Positions 19,766 to 29,805 of a stretch of DNA of 64,000 bases are shown here, piece by piece. The position numbers and the translations under genes are program-made. Origin of the DNA: Pycnococcus provasolii (Eukaryota > Chlorophyta > Pseudoscourfieldiophyceae > Pseudoscourfieldiales > Pycnococcaceae); NCBI GenBank assembly GCA_938743325.2, contig OW568873.1, positions 372,001-436,000 of the forward strand. Reading direction: 5' to 3'. Position 1 is the first letter of the stretch; every line of letters starts with the position of its first letter. Under the pieces are notes generated by a model, which did no database searches, was not told where the DNA came from, and was given only the letters and a program-made list of their open reading frames with translations.

Positions 19766-22700
19766 TTACACTGCCACACCACTTCGTACTGTTTTAAGCA
19801 CCGACCGCCAATTCTGTAGCCATGTCGCCTCGCTGACTCTCTCGAATAATATGGTGTCTGAAACTTGTGAAAGACAACTTCTCGTGCACTCCTCCAGCGC
19901 GTTTATGGCAAAGTCGCGAGCGCACATTGCAGATATCTGTCCAGGTGCCGCAAGCGCCGTCACCTTCTCCGCAATATGTGACTCCTTTTCCATGACCGAC
20001 GTCGCGGGATCAGTTTCCGTTGGCTCGGGCTCCTCCTCCTTAGCGGCGTCATTAGCTTCAGCATCACCATCGACGGCGCTGTCCGCCGCATCACTTCGAT
20101 TTGCATCCACGCGACGCTGCGCTTCCTTCGTGAGTGCGCTGATGGTTGCGTCACCCTTAAATCCAAGGCGGAATGGACGCAGGCGAGTCGCGTCAGCTCC
20201 TGCCCAGACGCGCTGCGGGAACGCGCGTCCCTCAACGGGTGTGTCAGGTTCCGAACCTTCTGCGCTGGGAGGAGATGCACGCAGCTTCTGCACAATCTCG
20301 AGACTCTCGAGCTGCTTGCGACGCTGAATAAGTTCGGGGCGAAGGAAGCTCAAGCCCGGTGGATTTTCGCTATCACCCTCGCCAAACTTGGACGACCAAT
20401 CATCCGGCGGTACCCAGTCTGAAACTGCCATGTCAACAGTGAGAAGATCCTGCGAGTATACGGATCCGTCGCACAACTCCAACATCACGGCGACGAGGCG
20501 CCTAACGCGAGACGCGGCGTCGAGCGACGTGTCGTGCAAAATATCCACGACCGCCGTTGCGTGCTCGCTGGTCTGAGAAGTAATCCTCTCCATGATTTCA
20601 TTCGCTTGCACGTCCAACGCGTCGAGCTCGCCAACTCGGTTGGGATTTCCCATGCCAGGGCGAAGCTTTGTCTGCAGCACTCCGCGCTCGCCCTCCAGCT
20701 GCGCACGTTTCGCTTCAGACTCGCTACCCATGCGCACGAACGCCGAAAGCAAGCGCCTCCGATCACGACGAGCTATCGCGTCGACGGCAAGCGCGGGAAC
20801 TAGCGTGAGCACATCTGCGAGTCTCGCCACCTGTAGGCGCAGATGCGCGATCGCGTACGCGCGATGCTTGCGGCAGCTCTCATGGATCCCGCTTAACGCC
20901 GAGCGCGAAGACTCCTGTAATTCTTCGACAGTGGGTGGGATTCGGTTTGGCCGCGTGATGTCGCGCTCTCCGAGATTTGCGTAGTACGTCTCAAGCACGC
21001 CGCCTAATCCTGCGCTCGCCTCGTCCACAAGTTTGTTTGCACTTTCCTCTAGCGTGGCAGGTGCACCCTCTGCTCCATCAGCCGCCGCCGCTTCTGCCGC
21101 CGCAGCCACTGCCTCATCCTTCGCGGCGGCAGCTCCCGCATCCGCGGCTGTGGGATCCTCGAAGGCAAGCACAGCCGCTCGTTGCGCGTCATTCAGCTTC
21201 GGCGGCGCCGTCACAGCGCTCGTCTCGAATGCCTGCAGGTACGCGCAGCGAGGATGCAACAGGACTGCACAACTGTGCAGCTTATGTAGCACATCCGCAA
21301 CCGCGTCGCCCTCCTCCTTGTCGGTCGCCGCCATGCCAAGTCTTGTGAGCGCAGCCTCGGCGGCAGCCACGGCTTGATCGATGTTAGCCTCAGCCTCGGC
21401 TGATTTAGACTCACTGCTCGACCATCGCGTGGTCGCGTGTCCCACGCTCGCGTCAAGAGCCTCAACCAGCTCAAGGTCAGTGCGATGCAAGGGAAGCATC
21501 GCCTCGAAGCTGTCGTGGGCTGCCTGCAATGCATTGAGTGTTCGCATTTCCAACAACTTCACAGCCTCGCGTGCCTTTGTCGGCTTCGCCGCCTTGTCGA
21601 AAACTTCGATTTCTGCAGTAAATTTCTTGATCGTCGCCTCAGCAAAGCTTCCACCGCGGTCGAACCCAACGAGCTGCTCGTCGACAAACTTTTTACCATA
21701 CGCGACAACAAGCTTATAACTCTCATCGATTTGAGCGAGCAACTTCTCGCAACTCTTCGCAACCTCCGCCCGCTGGTAGCGAAGCAGCTTCGCACATTCG
21801 CGCTGCCTGATGTCCGCGGACTTCACACCTCCAGCCTGGTAAAGGTTCTCTTCAGCCTTCTTCACCTTGCCAACACCCGCCTCAAAAGCAAGACGCGCTG
21901 TGGATGCCGCGTGGTCAAATGCATTTTGCTCTGATCTCAGCAGCGCGCGAGACGCAGCCATGTGCCTCTCAAATCGATTGCGTTGTACGATGAGTTCAAT
22001 GCTACGCTCCTGCCGCGTCTCTTCCTCGATCCGGCCAGCGCGAGGCTTGTGCGTACGCAGGTTGTGGTCGAGCTCGTCGGTAAGGCTCTCTTCGTTCGCA
22101 GCTGCCCACGTTGTAACACGCTGCCGAACAGAGATGGAAAAGCCCTCCATCTCCACGGACATTTCTAGCTGAGTGCAGCTCAGAAGTGATTCCACTTCAT
22201 CACGCTCAATCACGAGTGTAAGGACAAGATCCTCGCCGGCGGTTGACGTGGGTGGTAGCAATGGCTCGGGCTCGGGCTCGGGCTCAGGCTCAGGCTCGGG
22301 TTCGGCATCTTTCGCATCGTCGCCATCCTCGGCTGGCGGCGCAGGTGGGGGTGGTGGAGGAGGTGGGTACTGCGGAGATTCGAACAGCAAGGCGTAGAGA
22401 CTTGGTAGCCCCTGCGCAAAGGTTGTGCCGCTTGGGAGAGCAACAGGCTCTGCGTCAGGGTCCGCCTCGATCGTTCGCACAGGTGCGATTGTCTCTTTGG
22501 CCTCTTCGCCTTGCTGTACCTCCTCCTCGGCTTGTTTCGCCGTCGCCCCATCTCCCTCCTCGGTTGACTCTGGCTCCGGTGCCGGCGCCGGCGCCGGCGG
22601 TACAGGCATTGGCACGTTTGGCACCATCGCCATTTCCTCGCAAATTTCGTTCTGGTAACGATCGAGTTCGTCGCCCATTTCCACCGGATGCTGACGCGTG

Positions 22701-24337
22701 CGCTTGACCATGTCTCCATGAAAGTTGCGATAATTCTCCTCGATGACGTCGAGGCGCTCTAGACACGCCTGCGTTAGGCTGTCAAGCTGCTTTTCGTTCG
22801 CGCCAAGCTTGAGACGCTGTATCGCATCAGAGAGGCTCTGTTCGTTCGAATTGCAGTCGTTGTCGTATTGCTCGCGGCGACCGCGCAGCGAATCCATGCA
22901 GCCGTCGTCGATTTGAATCACGCTAGCCTTGTGAGCGTCAAATGCCGTCGCAATGACGATGAAGAATCTGCAAAGTCGCTCCGTCGCATCTCTCCAGGAG
23001 GACGCTTGATCTTTGAGATAAGCATCCGATGTATCCAGAAGTGCTAGCGCGGCGTTGCGTCGCGTGTTCATGACGGAGCGTGCCTCCTCTTCGAGCATCT
23101 GCTCAGCAGCCTCTCCCGTAACGGCGCCGTAACGCTCAACATCCGCGGCGAGCTTCTCAAACTCCGCCTCCGCCTCCGCCTGCACGTCGTCTTCGTGCGA
23201 TTTCAGTCGATCGTTCGCCGCGATGACGCGAGCGTCCCACTGAGCAAGCAGGGAATCCATTTCATCGGCAAACGCCTGCGCCGCCGCCGTCGACATGGCG
23301 GGGGGCATCAACGCGCGCCCACCAGCCACGTGGCGCATGATAACGGCGTGAGAATCTTTCTGCTCCTCGCATACGCCCGCGAAAAGATCAAGGCGGGCGG
23401 TAGGTTCAGCGAAAGCCGGACTGCGAATCAGCTCCTGGAATTCGCGAATACGCTGGCGCGTTCTGAGCATACGCCAGCGCTCGAGACTTGCCTCCCAGCG
23501 CTCGCGCCGCGATTTCTCTTTCTGCACCTCCGCCGTTTGTAAGCGCCGCAGCAGGTCGGCGTGTGTACGTCTGTTCGCGAGAACAGCCTGGTTCAGCTGC
23601 AGCGTTTCCTGTTCGACAATCCTTGCCGTGCGCCCAACGTCCTCGTAGCCGATGTCCTCCCAGTCCGCAAGTAAGCGGGCGGTGGCAAAGCCAGCGCGGT
23701 CAACGCGCCCAGCCTCCACCTTTTCGAGCGCACCCCCGAGACTGTGTATCCACGTTTCGCGTCGTGGGCGCTGCGCCGCAACGAAGTCCCAGACGCTACG
23801 CACTCCCTCTTCCTCGAGCAGGATTATGCGCTCGTCTCTCAGGACGTCCATCTCACGCTCGACATCCGCGTCTGCGTCGGCGAGCTTTTGTCGGAACTGC
23901 GAAGCAGACCGCGACGTCCGCTCTTGGCTGTCGAGCTCGTTCGCCTCCTTGTCTCTTAGATAGCTGTCCCAGGCAGCCTCGTGCCGCTCCCGTCGGCTCT
24001 CTTGCATAGCCTGCACACCTTGAAAGTTCCTGTTGAAAGCTGACGCAGATACCGTGACTCCTTTCGCGAGCGACCCCACTTCCCTGGCGGCGTGCGCCTT
24101 GGCGGTTGCGAACGGCCCCGCGAACGTCGATCCGTCGAGTTTGTTCGTTCGTGCCGCGGCACCCCCGACGTTGTACGTGAGCTCGGGTTGCAAAGCCGCC
24201 GCGGCCGCCGCGGCTTCCGCGCCCTTGCCTGCGTGCGCAGCAGCCCGCACGTGCGCGTCTACATCGAGCCTAGCGAGTAGTCCGTTCTCCGCGCGCTTCG
24301 CCACCTCGAGCGGGTCGCTTTGCGTGGGTCCCGGCAT
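19766..24337 (-). CDS. CCDC180-like coiled-coil ciliary protein
   Basis: 1523 residues from the ATG at 24337; the frame is open 40 codons further without an ATG. The protein is almost entirely helical and charged. The order agrees with CCDC180: an N-terminal DUF4455-like part (VWDFVAAQRPRRETWIHSLG, LADWEDIGYEDVGRT), a central disordered proline- and glutamate-rich hinge with PPPPPPPAPP and a (PE)n run (encoded near 22255-22370), then a DUF4456-like second helical region. Length is close to the human protein (about 1700). Family knowledge: CCDC180 is found in species with motile cilia; its exact role is not settled. Without a profile search, another long axonemal coiled-coil remains possible. 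Confidence 0.6.
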   Translation of the reverse strand: MPGPTQSDPLEVAKRAENGLLARLDVDAHVRAAAHAGKGAEAAAAAAALQPELTYNVGGAAARTNKLDGSTFAGPFATAKAHAAREVGSLAKGVTVSASAFNRNFQGVQAMQESRRERHEAAWDSYLRDKEANELDSQERTSRSASQFRQKLADADADVEREMDVLRDERIILLEEEGVRSVWDFVAAQRPRRETWIHSLGGALEKVEAGRVDRAGFATARLLADWEDIGYEDVGRTARIVEQETLQLNQAVLANRRTHADLLRRLQTAEVQKEKSRRERWEASLERWRMLRTRQRIREFQELIRSPAFAEPTARLDLFAGVCEEQKDSHAVIMRHVAGGRALMPPAMSTAAAQAFADEMDSLLAQWDARVIAANDRLKSHEDDVQAEAEAEFEKLAADVERYGAVTGEAAEQMLEEEARSVMNTRRNAALALLDTSDAYLKDQASSWRDATERLCRFFIVIATAFDAHKASVIQIDDGCMDSLRGRREQYDNDCNSNEQSLSDAIQRLKLGANEKQLDSLTQACLERLDVIEENYRNFHGDMVKRTRQHPVEMGDELDRYQNEICEEMAMVPNVPMPVPPAPAPAPEPESTEEGDGATAKQAEEEVQQGEEAKETIAPVRTIEADPDAEPVALPSGTTFAQGLPSLYALLFESPQYPPPPPPPPAPPAEDGDDAKDAEPEPEPEPEPEPEPLLPPTSTAGEDLVLTLVIERDEVESLLSCTQLEMSVEMEGFSISVRQRVTTWAAANEESLTDELDHNLRTHKPRAGRIEEETRQERSIELIVQRNRFERHMAASRALLRSEQNAFDHAASTARLAFEAGVGKVKKAEENLYQAGGVKSADIRQRECAKLLRYQRAEVAKSCEKLLAQIDESYKLVVAYGKKFVDEQLVGFDRGGSFAEATIKKFTAEIEVFDKAAKPTKAREAVKLLEMRTLNALQAAHDSFEAMLPLHRTDLELVEALDASVGHATTRWSSSESKSAEAEANIDQAVAAAEAALTRLGMAATDKEEGDAVADVLHKLHSCAVLLHPRCAYLQAFETSAVTAPPKLNDAQRAAVLAFEDPTAADAGAAAAKDEAVAAAAEAAAADGAEGAPATLEESANKLVDEASAGLGGVLETYYANLGERDITRPNRIPPTVEELQESSRSALSGIHESCRKHRAYAIAHLRLQVARLADVLTLVPALAVDAIARRDRRRLLSAFVRMGSESEAKRAQLEGERGVLQTKLRPGMGNPNRVGELDALDVQANEIMERITSQTSEHATAVVDILHDTSLDAASRVRRLVAVMLELCDGSVYSQDLLTVDMAVSDWVPPDDWSSKFGEGDSENPPGLSFLRPELIQRRKQLESLEIVQKLRASPPSAEGSEPDTPVEGRAFPQRVWAGADATRLRPFRLGFKGDATISALTKEAQRRVDANRSDAADSAVDGDAEANDAAKEEEPEPTETDPATSVMEKESHIAEKVTALAAPGQISAMCARDFAINALEECTRSCLSQVSDTILFERVSEATWLQNWRSVLKTVRSGVAV

Positions 24338-24810
24338 GGCACCCCCTCGAGGAGGGAGTGGCCGTCCCAGCCCCTTCGCAGGTTGTCGGGAGGGGAGGAG
24401 GAGAGGGAGACGACGACTTTCCAGGGCGACGCCAGACTTGGACTGGGATGAGCTCAATAATATGATAGAATGACCACCCCCCTGAGCTTAACTTACAATT
24501 ACCTGCATGGTGAGCCTCCTTGTGCCGCTTGCGAATACTCCTCCCGACTTTAGTCTATTATATTGGCATCCATCAGGTCAGGTGTCAGGGGGAGTTGATA
24601 TAATAGAATAATAATCAGGCCGTTTACCGTCATGGATGGGTGACGGAAATAAACGGACTTTCTTTTTCATGTGTGCTTGAACTTGAACGGCTCTGGGACG
24701 TGGCTCTGGCAGTCTGGAACACGTCTCTGGGACTCGCAATAATGGTGAGCAGTGAGCACGCAATCATCCGTTAAAACGAGTTCTCAAGTCTCGACGAAAA
24801 CAAAACAACA

Positions 24811-24846
24811 ACCCTAACCCTAACCCTAACCAAAAACCCTAGGGTT
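24811..24846. repeat. telomere-like CCCTAA tract upstream of succinyl-CoA ligase gene
   Basis: Three CCCTAA units in a row, then an AAAAACCCTAGGGTT palindrome. It sits inside the 750-bp gap between the two divergent starts at 24337 and 25088. The rest of that gap is AT-richer with a pyrimidine-rich stretch (24885-24990) near the likely transcription start. No gene is seen in the gap. Confidence 0.85.
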
Positions 24847-25087
24847 ATTTCGTTTCCCCCCTCCGCCCAGAGCCCAGACCTCTCTTTTTGTCTTGTTCTT
24901 GTTGGTTCCTTTTTGGCTTTTTTCGGTGTTTTATTTTCGCCCTTTTTCCAGGCCTTTTTCCCCTCGCCTTTTTCCCCTTTTCCCTTCCCACGTGGCCTGT
25001 CGCGTTCAACAAAACCCCTCCCGAATTCCCGAAACCCTTCCTATGCATATCCAACCTATTTTTTTTTTAATAGCCAACAACAACAAC

Positions 25088-26092
25088 ATGACACAAGCCA
25101 TCATGCCAGCCATGTCGTCCATGGCCCCTTGGTGTGGGCGTCTCCTCACTGGGTTGCGCACAAACACCACGGGTTTGCCTTCAAGGTGCTACTCAACGGC
25201 GGCGGTCTTCGTCGACGAAAATACCAAGGTGATTTGCCAGGGATTCACCGGCAAGAACGGAACCTTTCACAGCGAACAGGCCATCGCCTACGGAACGAAG
25301 ATGGTCGGCGGTGTGACGCCGAAGAAAGGTGGGACCACGCACCTTGGCCTGCCTGTCTTCGACTCTGTCGCGGATGCCAAGGCGGAGACGGGCGCGAACG
25401 CAACCGCCATCTACGTCCCGCCGCCGTTCGCGGCGAAGGCTATCCTAGAAGCATATGAGGCGGAAATGGAACTCATCGTGTGCATCACGGAGGGCATACC
25501 GCAGCACGACATGGTGAAGGTGAAACGCGCAATGATGGACGGCGCGGGCAAGACGCGTCTCATTGGACCCAACTGCCCCGGCATCATCAAGCCGGGTGCG
25601 TGCAAGATCGGAATCATGCCAGGGTACATTCACACGCCAGGTCGTATTGGCATCGTCTCGCGCAGCGGAACTCTCACGTACGAGGCGGTGTACCAGACGA
25701 CGGCGACGGGTTTGGGGCAGAGCACGGTGGTTGGCATTGGCGGTGACCCGTTCAACGGCACCAACTTCGTCGACTGTCTCGAACGCTTCGTGAAGGATCC
25801 TCAGACGGAGGGGATCATCATGATTGGAGAAATTGGCGGCAGTGCTGAGGAGGAGGCGGCTGCATTCATCGCAGAGAGCGGCACAACAAAGCCGGTCGTC
25901 AGCTTCATCGCCGGACTTACAGCACCTCCAGGACGTCGCATGGGACACGCTGGCGCAATCGTGAGTGGAGGCAAGGGAACGGCACAGGACAAAATCAAGG
26001 CGCTCGAGGCGTGCGGTGCTACAGTCGTGCAGAGTCCTGCGGGGATGGGAAAGGCTATGCTCGAAATATTTAAGGAACGCGGCATGGCTTAA
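25088..26092 (+). CDS. succinyl-CoA ligase (ADP/GDP-forming) alpha subunit, mitochondrial
   Basis: 334 residues from the ATG at 25088, which follows a CAACAACAACA leader. The first 35 residues (Arg, Ser, Thr and hydrophobic residues, ending near [10 protein letters not shown]) look like a mitochondrial presequence. The CoA-binding domain starts at [20 protein letters not shown]; the ligase domain contains [22 protein letters not shown], a [10 protein letters not shown] loop and the catalytic-histidine motif [18 protein letters not shown]. Family knowledge: with a beta subunit it makes ATP or GTP from succinyl-CoA in the TCA cycle. The C-terminus is complete and all key residues are in place. 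Convergent with the thioesterase gene. Confidence 0.96.
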   Translation: MTQAIMPAMSSMAPWCGRLLTGLRTNTTGLPSRCYSTAAVFVDENTKVICQGFTGKNGTFHSEQAIAYGTKMVGGVTPKKGGTTHLGLPVFDSVADAKAETGANATAIYVPPPFAAKAILEAYEAEMELIVCITEGIPQHDMVKVKRAMMDGAGKTRLIGPNCPGIIKPGACKIGIMPGYIHTPGRIGIVSRSGTLTYEAVYQTTATGLGQSTVVGIGGDPFNGTNFVDCLERFVKDPQTEGIIMIGEIGGSAEEEAAAFIAESGTTKPVVSFIAGLTAPPGRRMGHAGAIVSGGKGTAQDKIKALEACGATVVQSPAGMGKAMLEIFKERGMA

Positions 26093-26493
26093 ACGAAAGC
26101 GCAGAAGCTGCTGGTGTAGACAGACGACGACGTTGGGAACAGTAATTTTTCTATCTTCTTTTTGCCAAAACGAGTGTGACACGTGCTGGCCCAAACAGTC
26201 TTGAGGTAGTCCTTCTCTATTGTTGACCACCCCGGTGAGAAGAGCGTTTCGCGAACGCTTGCGACGCACGTACTCGTGTGATCACGAATGTCGTCGTTCG
26301 TCACGCGAGGCGTAGACGCGCCGTTCTGCGGTGCGGCTTGACGCGCGCTGGTCGTCCACTTTCGTTGTCTCTGCCCGTCTGCCGGACGGCATTACGGCGT
26401 ACGAGACGACGCATCCGGCGGTGAACGAGTAGACTATAATAAAGTGAATAACTGAATAAGGTTACAACGAGCACGTGTGCCAAAGGTGTGGAG

Positions 26494-27279
26494 TCAAACA
26501 AGACTGTCGGGTGTCGTCACGGCCGTTTCTTTCGCCTTGTCCATGACGATGAAGAGAGAGGTTGCTTCCGCGACGACGTCGTTCGAACGTGCGAGTGTGC
26601 CGTCTTGCATCTCCTGCACCTCGAATACGTCAGCCGATAAGTACACCTTGCGACCTTCTGTTTTTTCAATTTTCGCGTCTACTACGACGCAGGCGGGTGG
26701 AGAGAGTGGCGCGCGAAAGTCGACGTTCAAGTTCGCTGTGAATGCCTTGTAGCCCGCGTGCCACGCAAGGTTTCCCATGGCCGTGTCTGCTAGCGTGCTG
26801 GTTAGTCCTCCGTGAACGAAGCCAGGGACGCCTTCCGTTCCGTCTGTTCCAATCTGCGCGACAATGTGAGCCGTCGGGTGTTCCGTTTCGTCGTCCGACA
26901 CGAAGAGTCGATAGTCGAGTCGTTCCGCGCCCTGTGCTCTCGTGAAGTTTGCGCTCCGTCCCCAGTCTTGGTAGGATACCTCTCTCACGGTCCGAGAGCT
27001 CGTGCTTATATTATTATCCGACGAGCTGTTGTTCACGAGCAGCGCGAGGTACGCGTCCGTGCGACTCTCATGCACGCCAACTTGTGCTCTTTTTGTGCAT
27101 GATGGAGAAAGAGTCCTTGCAGTCCGAGAATGCACCTTTGCATGGAACGATGAACTGTGGAGCTGCTTCCCATCCCGAGGTACCCTAACACCTCCTGTAA
27201 ACGAGCCACAGACACCACGAGCAGACATCACACGAGCAGATCTCAAGGTCCGGCGAGCAAGTCCGGAACAAGAGAGCAT
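26494..27279 (-). CDS. hotdog-fold (4HBT/PaaI-type) thioesterase, probably organelle-targeted
   Basis: 261 residues from the ATG at 27279. A later ATG at 27228 is possible, but the earlier one gives a typical basic targeting peptide (MLSCSGLARRTLRSARVM). The catalytic hotdog half lies at the C-terminus: PGFVHGGLTSTLADTAMGN (the HGG helix of 4HBT enzymes), then LNVDFRAPLSPPACVVVDAKI and KVYLSADVFEV. This resembles the THEM4-like acyl-CoA thioesterase group. The substrate is unknown. The N-terminal half contains an unassigned segment (RTVREVSYQDWG). The gene shares a 401-bp 3'-3' gap with succinyl-CoA ligase; I see nothing in that gap. Confidence 0.75.
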   Translation of the reverse strand: MLSCSGLARRTLRSARVMSARGVCGSFTGGVRVPRDGKQLHSSSFHAKVHSRTARTLSPSCTKRAQVGVHESRTDAYLALLVNNSSSDNNISTSSRTVREVSYQDWGRSANFTRAQGAERLDYRLFVSDDETEHPTAHIVAQIGTDGTEGVPGFVHGGLTSTLADTAMGNLAWHAGYKAFTANLNVDFRAPLSPPACVVVDAKIEKTEGRKVYLSADVFEVQEMQDGTLARSNDVVAEATSLFIVMDKAKETAVTTPDSLV

Positions 27280-27598
27280 CAACAAATCAACAAAAAAGAA
27301 ACAATTCGAATAATCCAATGAATTCAACGGAATTGCAAAACGGAACGAAAATTTGAGAGTTCCGGAGGAACTCCCAAGAACTCCGGAGAAAAAAGGGAAG
27401 GGAAAGGAAAGGAAGGAAGTTATTAGGAGTGGCAAGGGCAATATCCAGCAAAAACAATGTACCAATGTAGGAACCTACCACCTCCTCTGTTGGGGGATAC
27501 AACCAACACCCCTGTACATACAGGGACAGAGTGGCATTCTTGAAATCGATAGTCACTCAATTTTAAAAAATTTCTGTTCGCATGGAGCTCCGTTAGTT

Positions 27599-27680
27599 TC
27601 ATGGTAGTGTCGTAGGTGTCTGCGGAGGAGCACGGCACAAGGCGGGAACACTGGGGCGCGCGCCTACGACACTACCATGA
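27599..27680. repeat. 18-bp perfect inverted repeat with 46-bp spacer
   Basis: Arms at 27599-27616 and 27663-27680 are exact reverse complements (TCATGGTAGTGTCGTAGG and its complement). The spacer is GC-rich. Pairing stops abruptly at both arm ends. It could be a very short foldback element, a structured RNA or a transposon end. It lies 320 bp upstream of the thioesterase start. Confidence 0.8.
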
Positions 27681-27864
27681 CATAATTAAATTGGCACTGC
27701 GTTACATACATTGCACTCATAAACATTCTCCAGTCCCAATTTACCACAACAGATGGCGCATACCGGCAGCGTACAACGTCGACACTTGTGCAGCACTGTG
27801 ACAGTAGTTCTTCTCGAGGACAACGTAGGCGCGGTGACGAGAGTATACATGGGCGTAAAGCGTT

Positions 27865-28111
27865 ACGCGTAAAACGTTACTTGACGCGTGACGCGTCAAG
27901 TAACGCGTCATGACGCCCCCCCCTCGCCGGCGTGACGCGTCACGAATAACCCTAACCGCAACCCTAAAACCCTTGATCGGGGAATTTGGTCGGGGATTGG
28001 TTTAGGGGTTTGTCGGCGCCGAAAACCGTCACACGTGACGCGTAAAACGTTACTTGACGCGTGACGCGTCACGTGACGCGTCATGACGCCCCCCCTTCCG
28101 GCGTGACGGCG
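27865..28111. repeat. palindromic ACGCGT array, two copies of a ~70-bp unit 173 bp apart
   Basis: Nine ACGCGT hexamers fall between 27865 and 28081, many as TGACGCGTCA. Copy one (from 27865) and copy two (from 28038) share a start of over 30 identical bases and both end in TCATGACGCCCCCCC. Copy one contains an exact palindrome at 27875-27905 (15-bp arms around one base). Between the copies lies a weak CCCTAA-like tract (27949-27972). No coding content is seen in the block 27681-28402. Confidence 0.8.
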
Positions 28112-28193
28112 TAAATGCCCACCTATAGACGAGAGAGATGGTGAAGGAAAAGTATGGAGTCGTTACAAGGGAGAGAATAGGTCGAGCCCAATT

Positions 28194-28247
28194 CTATAAC
28201 GGGGCGTCCCGTTATAGGGGTTTATCACGTGATCGGTCACGTGATCA
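28194..28247. repeat. 10-bp hairpin followed by paired TCACGTGATC boxes
   Basis: CTATAACGGG at 28194-28203 pairs with CCCGTTATAG at 28208-28217 across a 4-base loop. Directly after it, TCACGTGATC occurs twice (28225-28234 and 28237-28246), each with a palindromic TCACGTGA core. It lies about 150 bp beyond the end of the recombinase remnant and could be part of that element's end or a protein-binding cluster. Confidence 0.7.
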
Positions 28248-28402
28248 ACCAACGGCTCTCTTACAATAGTAACCAAACAATAAAGTATCCCTAAATAATA
28301 ACCTCAACAATACATATATACGTTGTCTAGTTCGGGGTTAGTCTCACACACCACCCCAAGGTATAAATGTATGGCTGAAATTTTGAATAACTGAGTAATG
28401 AT

Positions 28403-29376
28403 TTATAGTTCCACCGCAACTGACTCGAACCGTTTCATCCCACCTTCCTTCGCGACCCCCTTGACGTAGGAGGAGAGAACTGTGCCAGGGTGACCCGTGC
28501 GCTTCATGACAGTAAATACGAACGCCGAAGTCCCGTCTCCATAGATATCTCCCAAACTAGATGCCAAACCTGAGACGAACGCGTCAGCAAGATCTAGAAA
28601 TATGCACTCATGCCTCATCATGCCGGCGCAGAATACTATGACTTTCACCTTGTTTGTCTTTGGCTGCGGCAACAACGCATATAGTACTGTGAAGTGCGAA
28701 TCCCAAGAAATGAACCTCCAGCATAGATACGCGACTTCGGAAGAACGTCCTGCCGACGACCTCAACATTCTCACGGCGAGCTTCCTAATTGCGAAGTCGC
28801 CCAAGCCCTCCTGAGCGAGCGCCCGGCAGATGGCATTCACATGGTGGCGGTAAACCGGCGTGGCTGACTTGTCTTCCAAGCTTCCTTCCTCCAGTGACCT
28901 TTGAAAGTGAATTCGGACAACCTTCATCTTGATCTTTGTCCACCAAACTGCGGCAGGAGTTTTCTTCGCGGACGCGTCCACGCACGCGTAGAACTTGCGG
29001 GTGTTGTCCGCCGCGTTCTTCTCTTCAAGCGTCGTTCCATCATTAACTTCGTTCCATCATTAACTTCTGATCTGCACCGCTCCGCTCCAAGATTCATTAT
29101 AGCTGAGAGGTAATCCAAGACACTTCCAGTAGATAGACGATTCCCAGCGTTCTTGCTTCCTTGCGGTATACTATACTCGTACACCAACCAGTAGGCGAAC
29201 CGTTCGTAAATCTCCTGCACCGCAAGAGACTTAATGCTCATTGATGCCCAATCCTTTGGAATTAAACTACGTACTTCTTCGTTGCAAGTCCTGTATGAGT
29301 TGAAGAGCCTCTCTACACCTTGCCGTGCGGAGACTTGACTCTGCGAGTTGGCCGCACCCTTAAGTGCCTGCGCCAT
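28403..29376 (-). mobile_element. broken tyrosine-recombinase transposon remnant (Crypton- or DIRS-type)
   Basis: Two overlapping pieces of one protein are present on the minus strand. The N-terminal piece looks like the helical SAM-like/core-binding region of tyrosine recombinases. The C-terminal piece has the catalytic-domain start with an AGRSSEVAYLCW helix that carries the first conserved arginine. The end of the catalytic domain is not recognisable. The element is a fossil with at least two breaks. No reverse transcriptase was found nearby, which favours a Crypton, but DIRS/Ngaro or a virus-derived recombinase cannot be excluded. The protein sequence is still easy to read, so the insertion is probably not very old (inference). 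Confidence 0.6.
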
Positions 29377-29380
29377 GGTT

Positions 29381-29571
29381 GAGGAGGATGAGGATGAGGA
29401 TGAGGAGGATGAGGATGAGGATGAGGTTAATTAGGTTAATGGAGGTTCAATGGAGTTCGATGGAGGTGACGGACAACACTACACTACACTACAGTCACTA
29501 CACTACACTACAGTCACTACACTACACTACAGTACATACAGTTCAGTTCAGTTCAGTTCAGTTCAGTTCAG
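29381..29571. repeat. three adjoining microsatellites
   Basis: A GAGGAT-type run at 29381-29427 abuts the start of the recombinase remnant. Next comes a CACTA-based run with a ~20-bp higher unit repeated three times (about 29476-29533). Last are six GTTCA units at 29541-29570. No coding potential is supported. Confidence 0.9.
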
Positions 29572-29677
29572 TACAGTCGACAACCTACAGTCGACCGACA
29601 CCCCCAGCCCTCCGAACCAGCCCTCCGAACCTAATCCAAGAGGGGATCCCGGGGAGGGGTAGAATCCCACCCAGGGG

Positions 29678-29699
29678 AAACTCCGGAGCTCCGGAGTTT
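29678..29699. repeat. 22-bp perfect palindrome
   Basis: AAACTCCGGAG at 29678-29688 is followed directly by its reverse complement, with no loop. A related pair of ACTCCGGAG-like motifs occurs at about 27355-27388. Confidence 0.8.
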
Positions 29700-29756
29700 T
29701 AGGTCTAGTGGGGAAAAATAAAAATTAAGGGACCCAAAGAAAAGAAACGCACACCA

Positions 29757-29805
29757 ACCCTAACCCTAACCCTAACCCTAACCCTAACCCTAACCCTAAC
29801 CCTAA
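29757..29805. repeat. longest interstitial telomere-like tract, eight CCCTAA units
   Basis: About eight uninterrupted CCCTAA units. Genes flank it on both sides, so it is not a chromosome end. It lies 67 bp before an ATG at 29872 and about 290 bp before the preferred ATG of the FabD fusion gene. Confidence 0.95.

Noticed and set aside
27854-28111. CRISPR-like array
   Set aside because: Only two units with similar contents and no uniform spacers; the setting is eukaryotic.
29757-29805. possible chromosome end
   Set aside because: Genes continue normally on both sides, so it is an interstitial tract.
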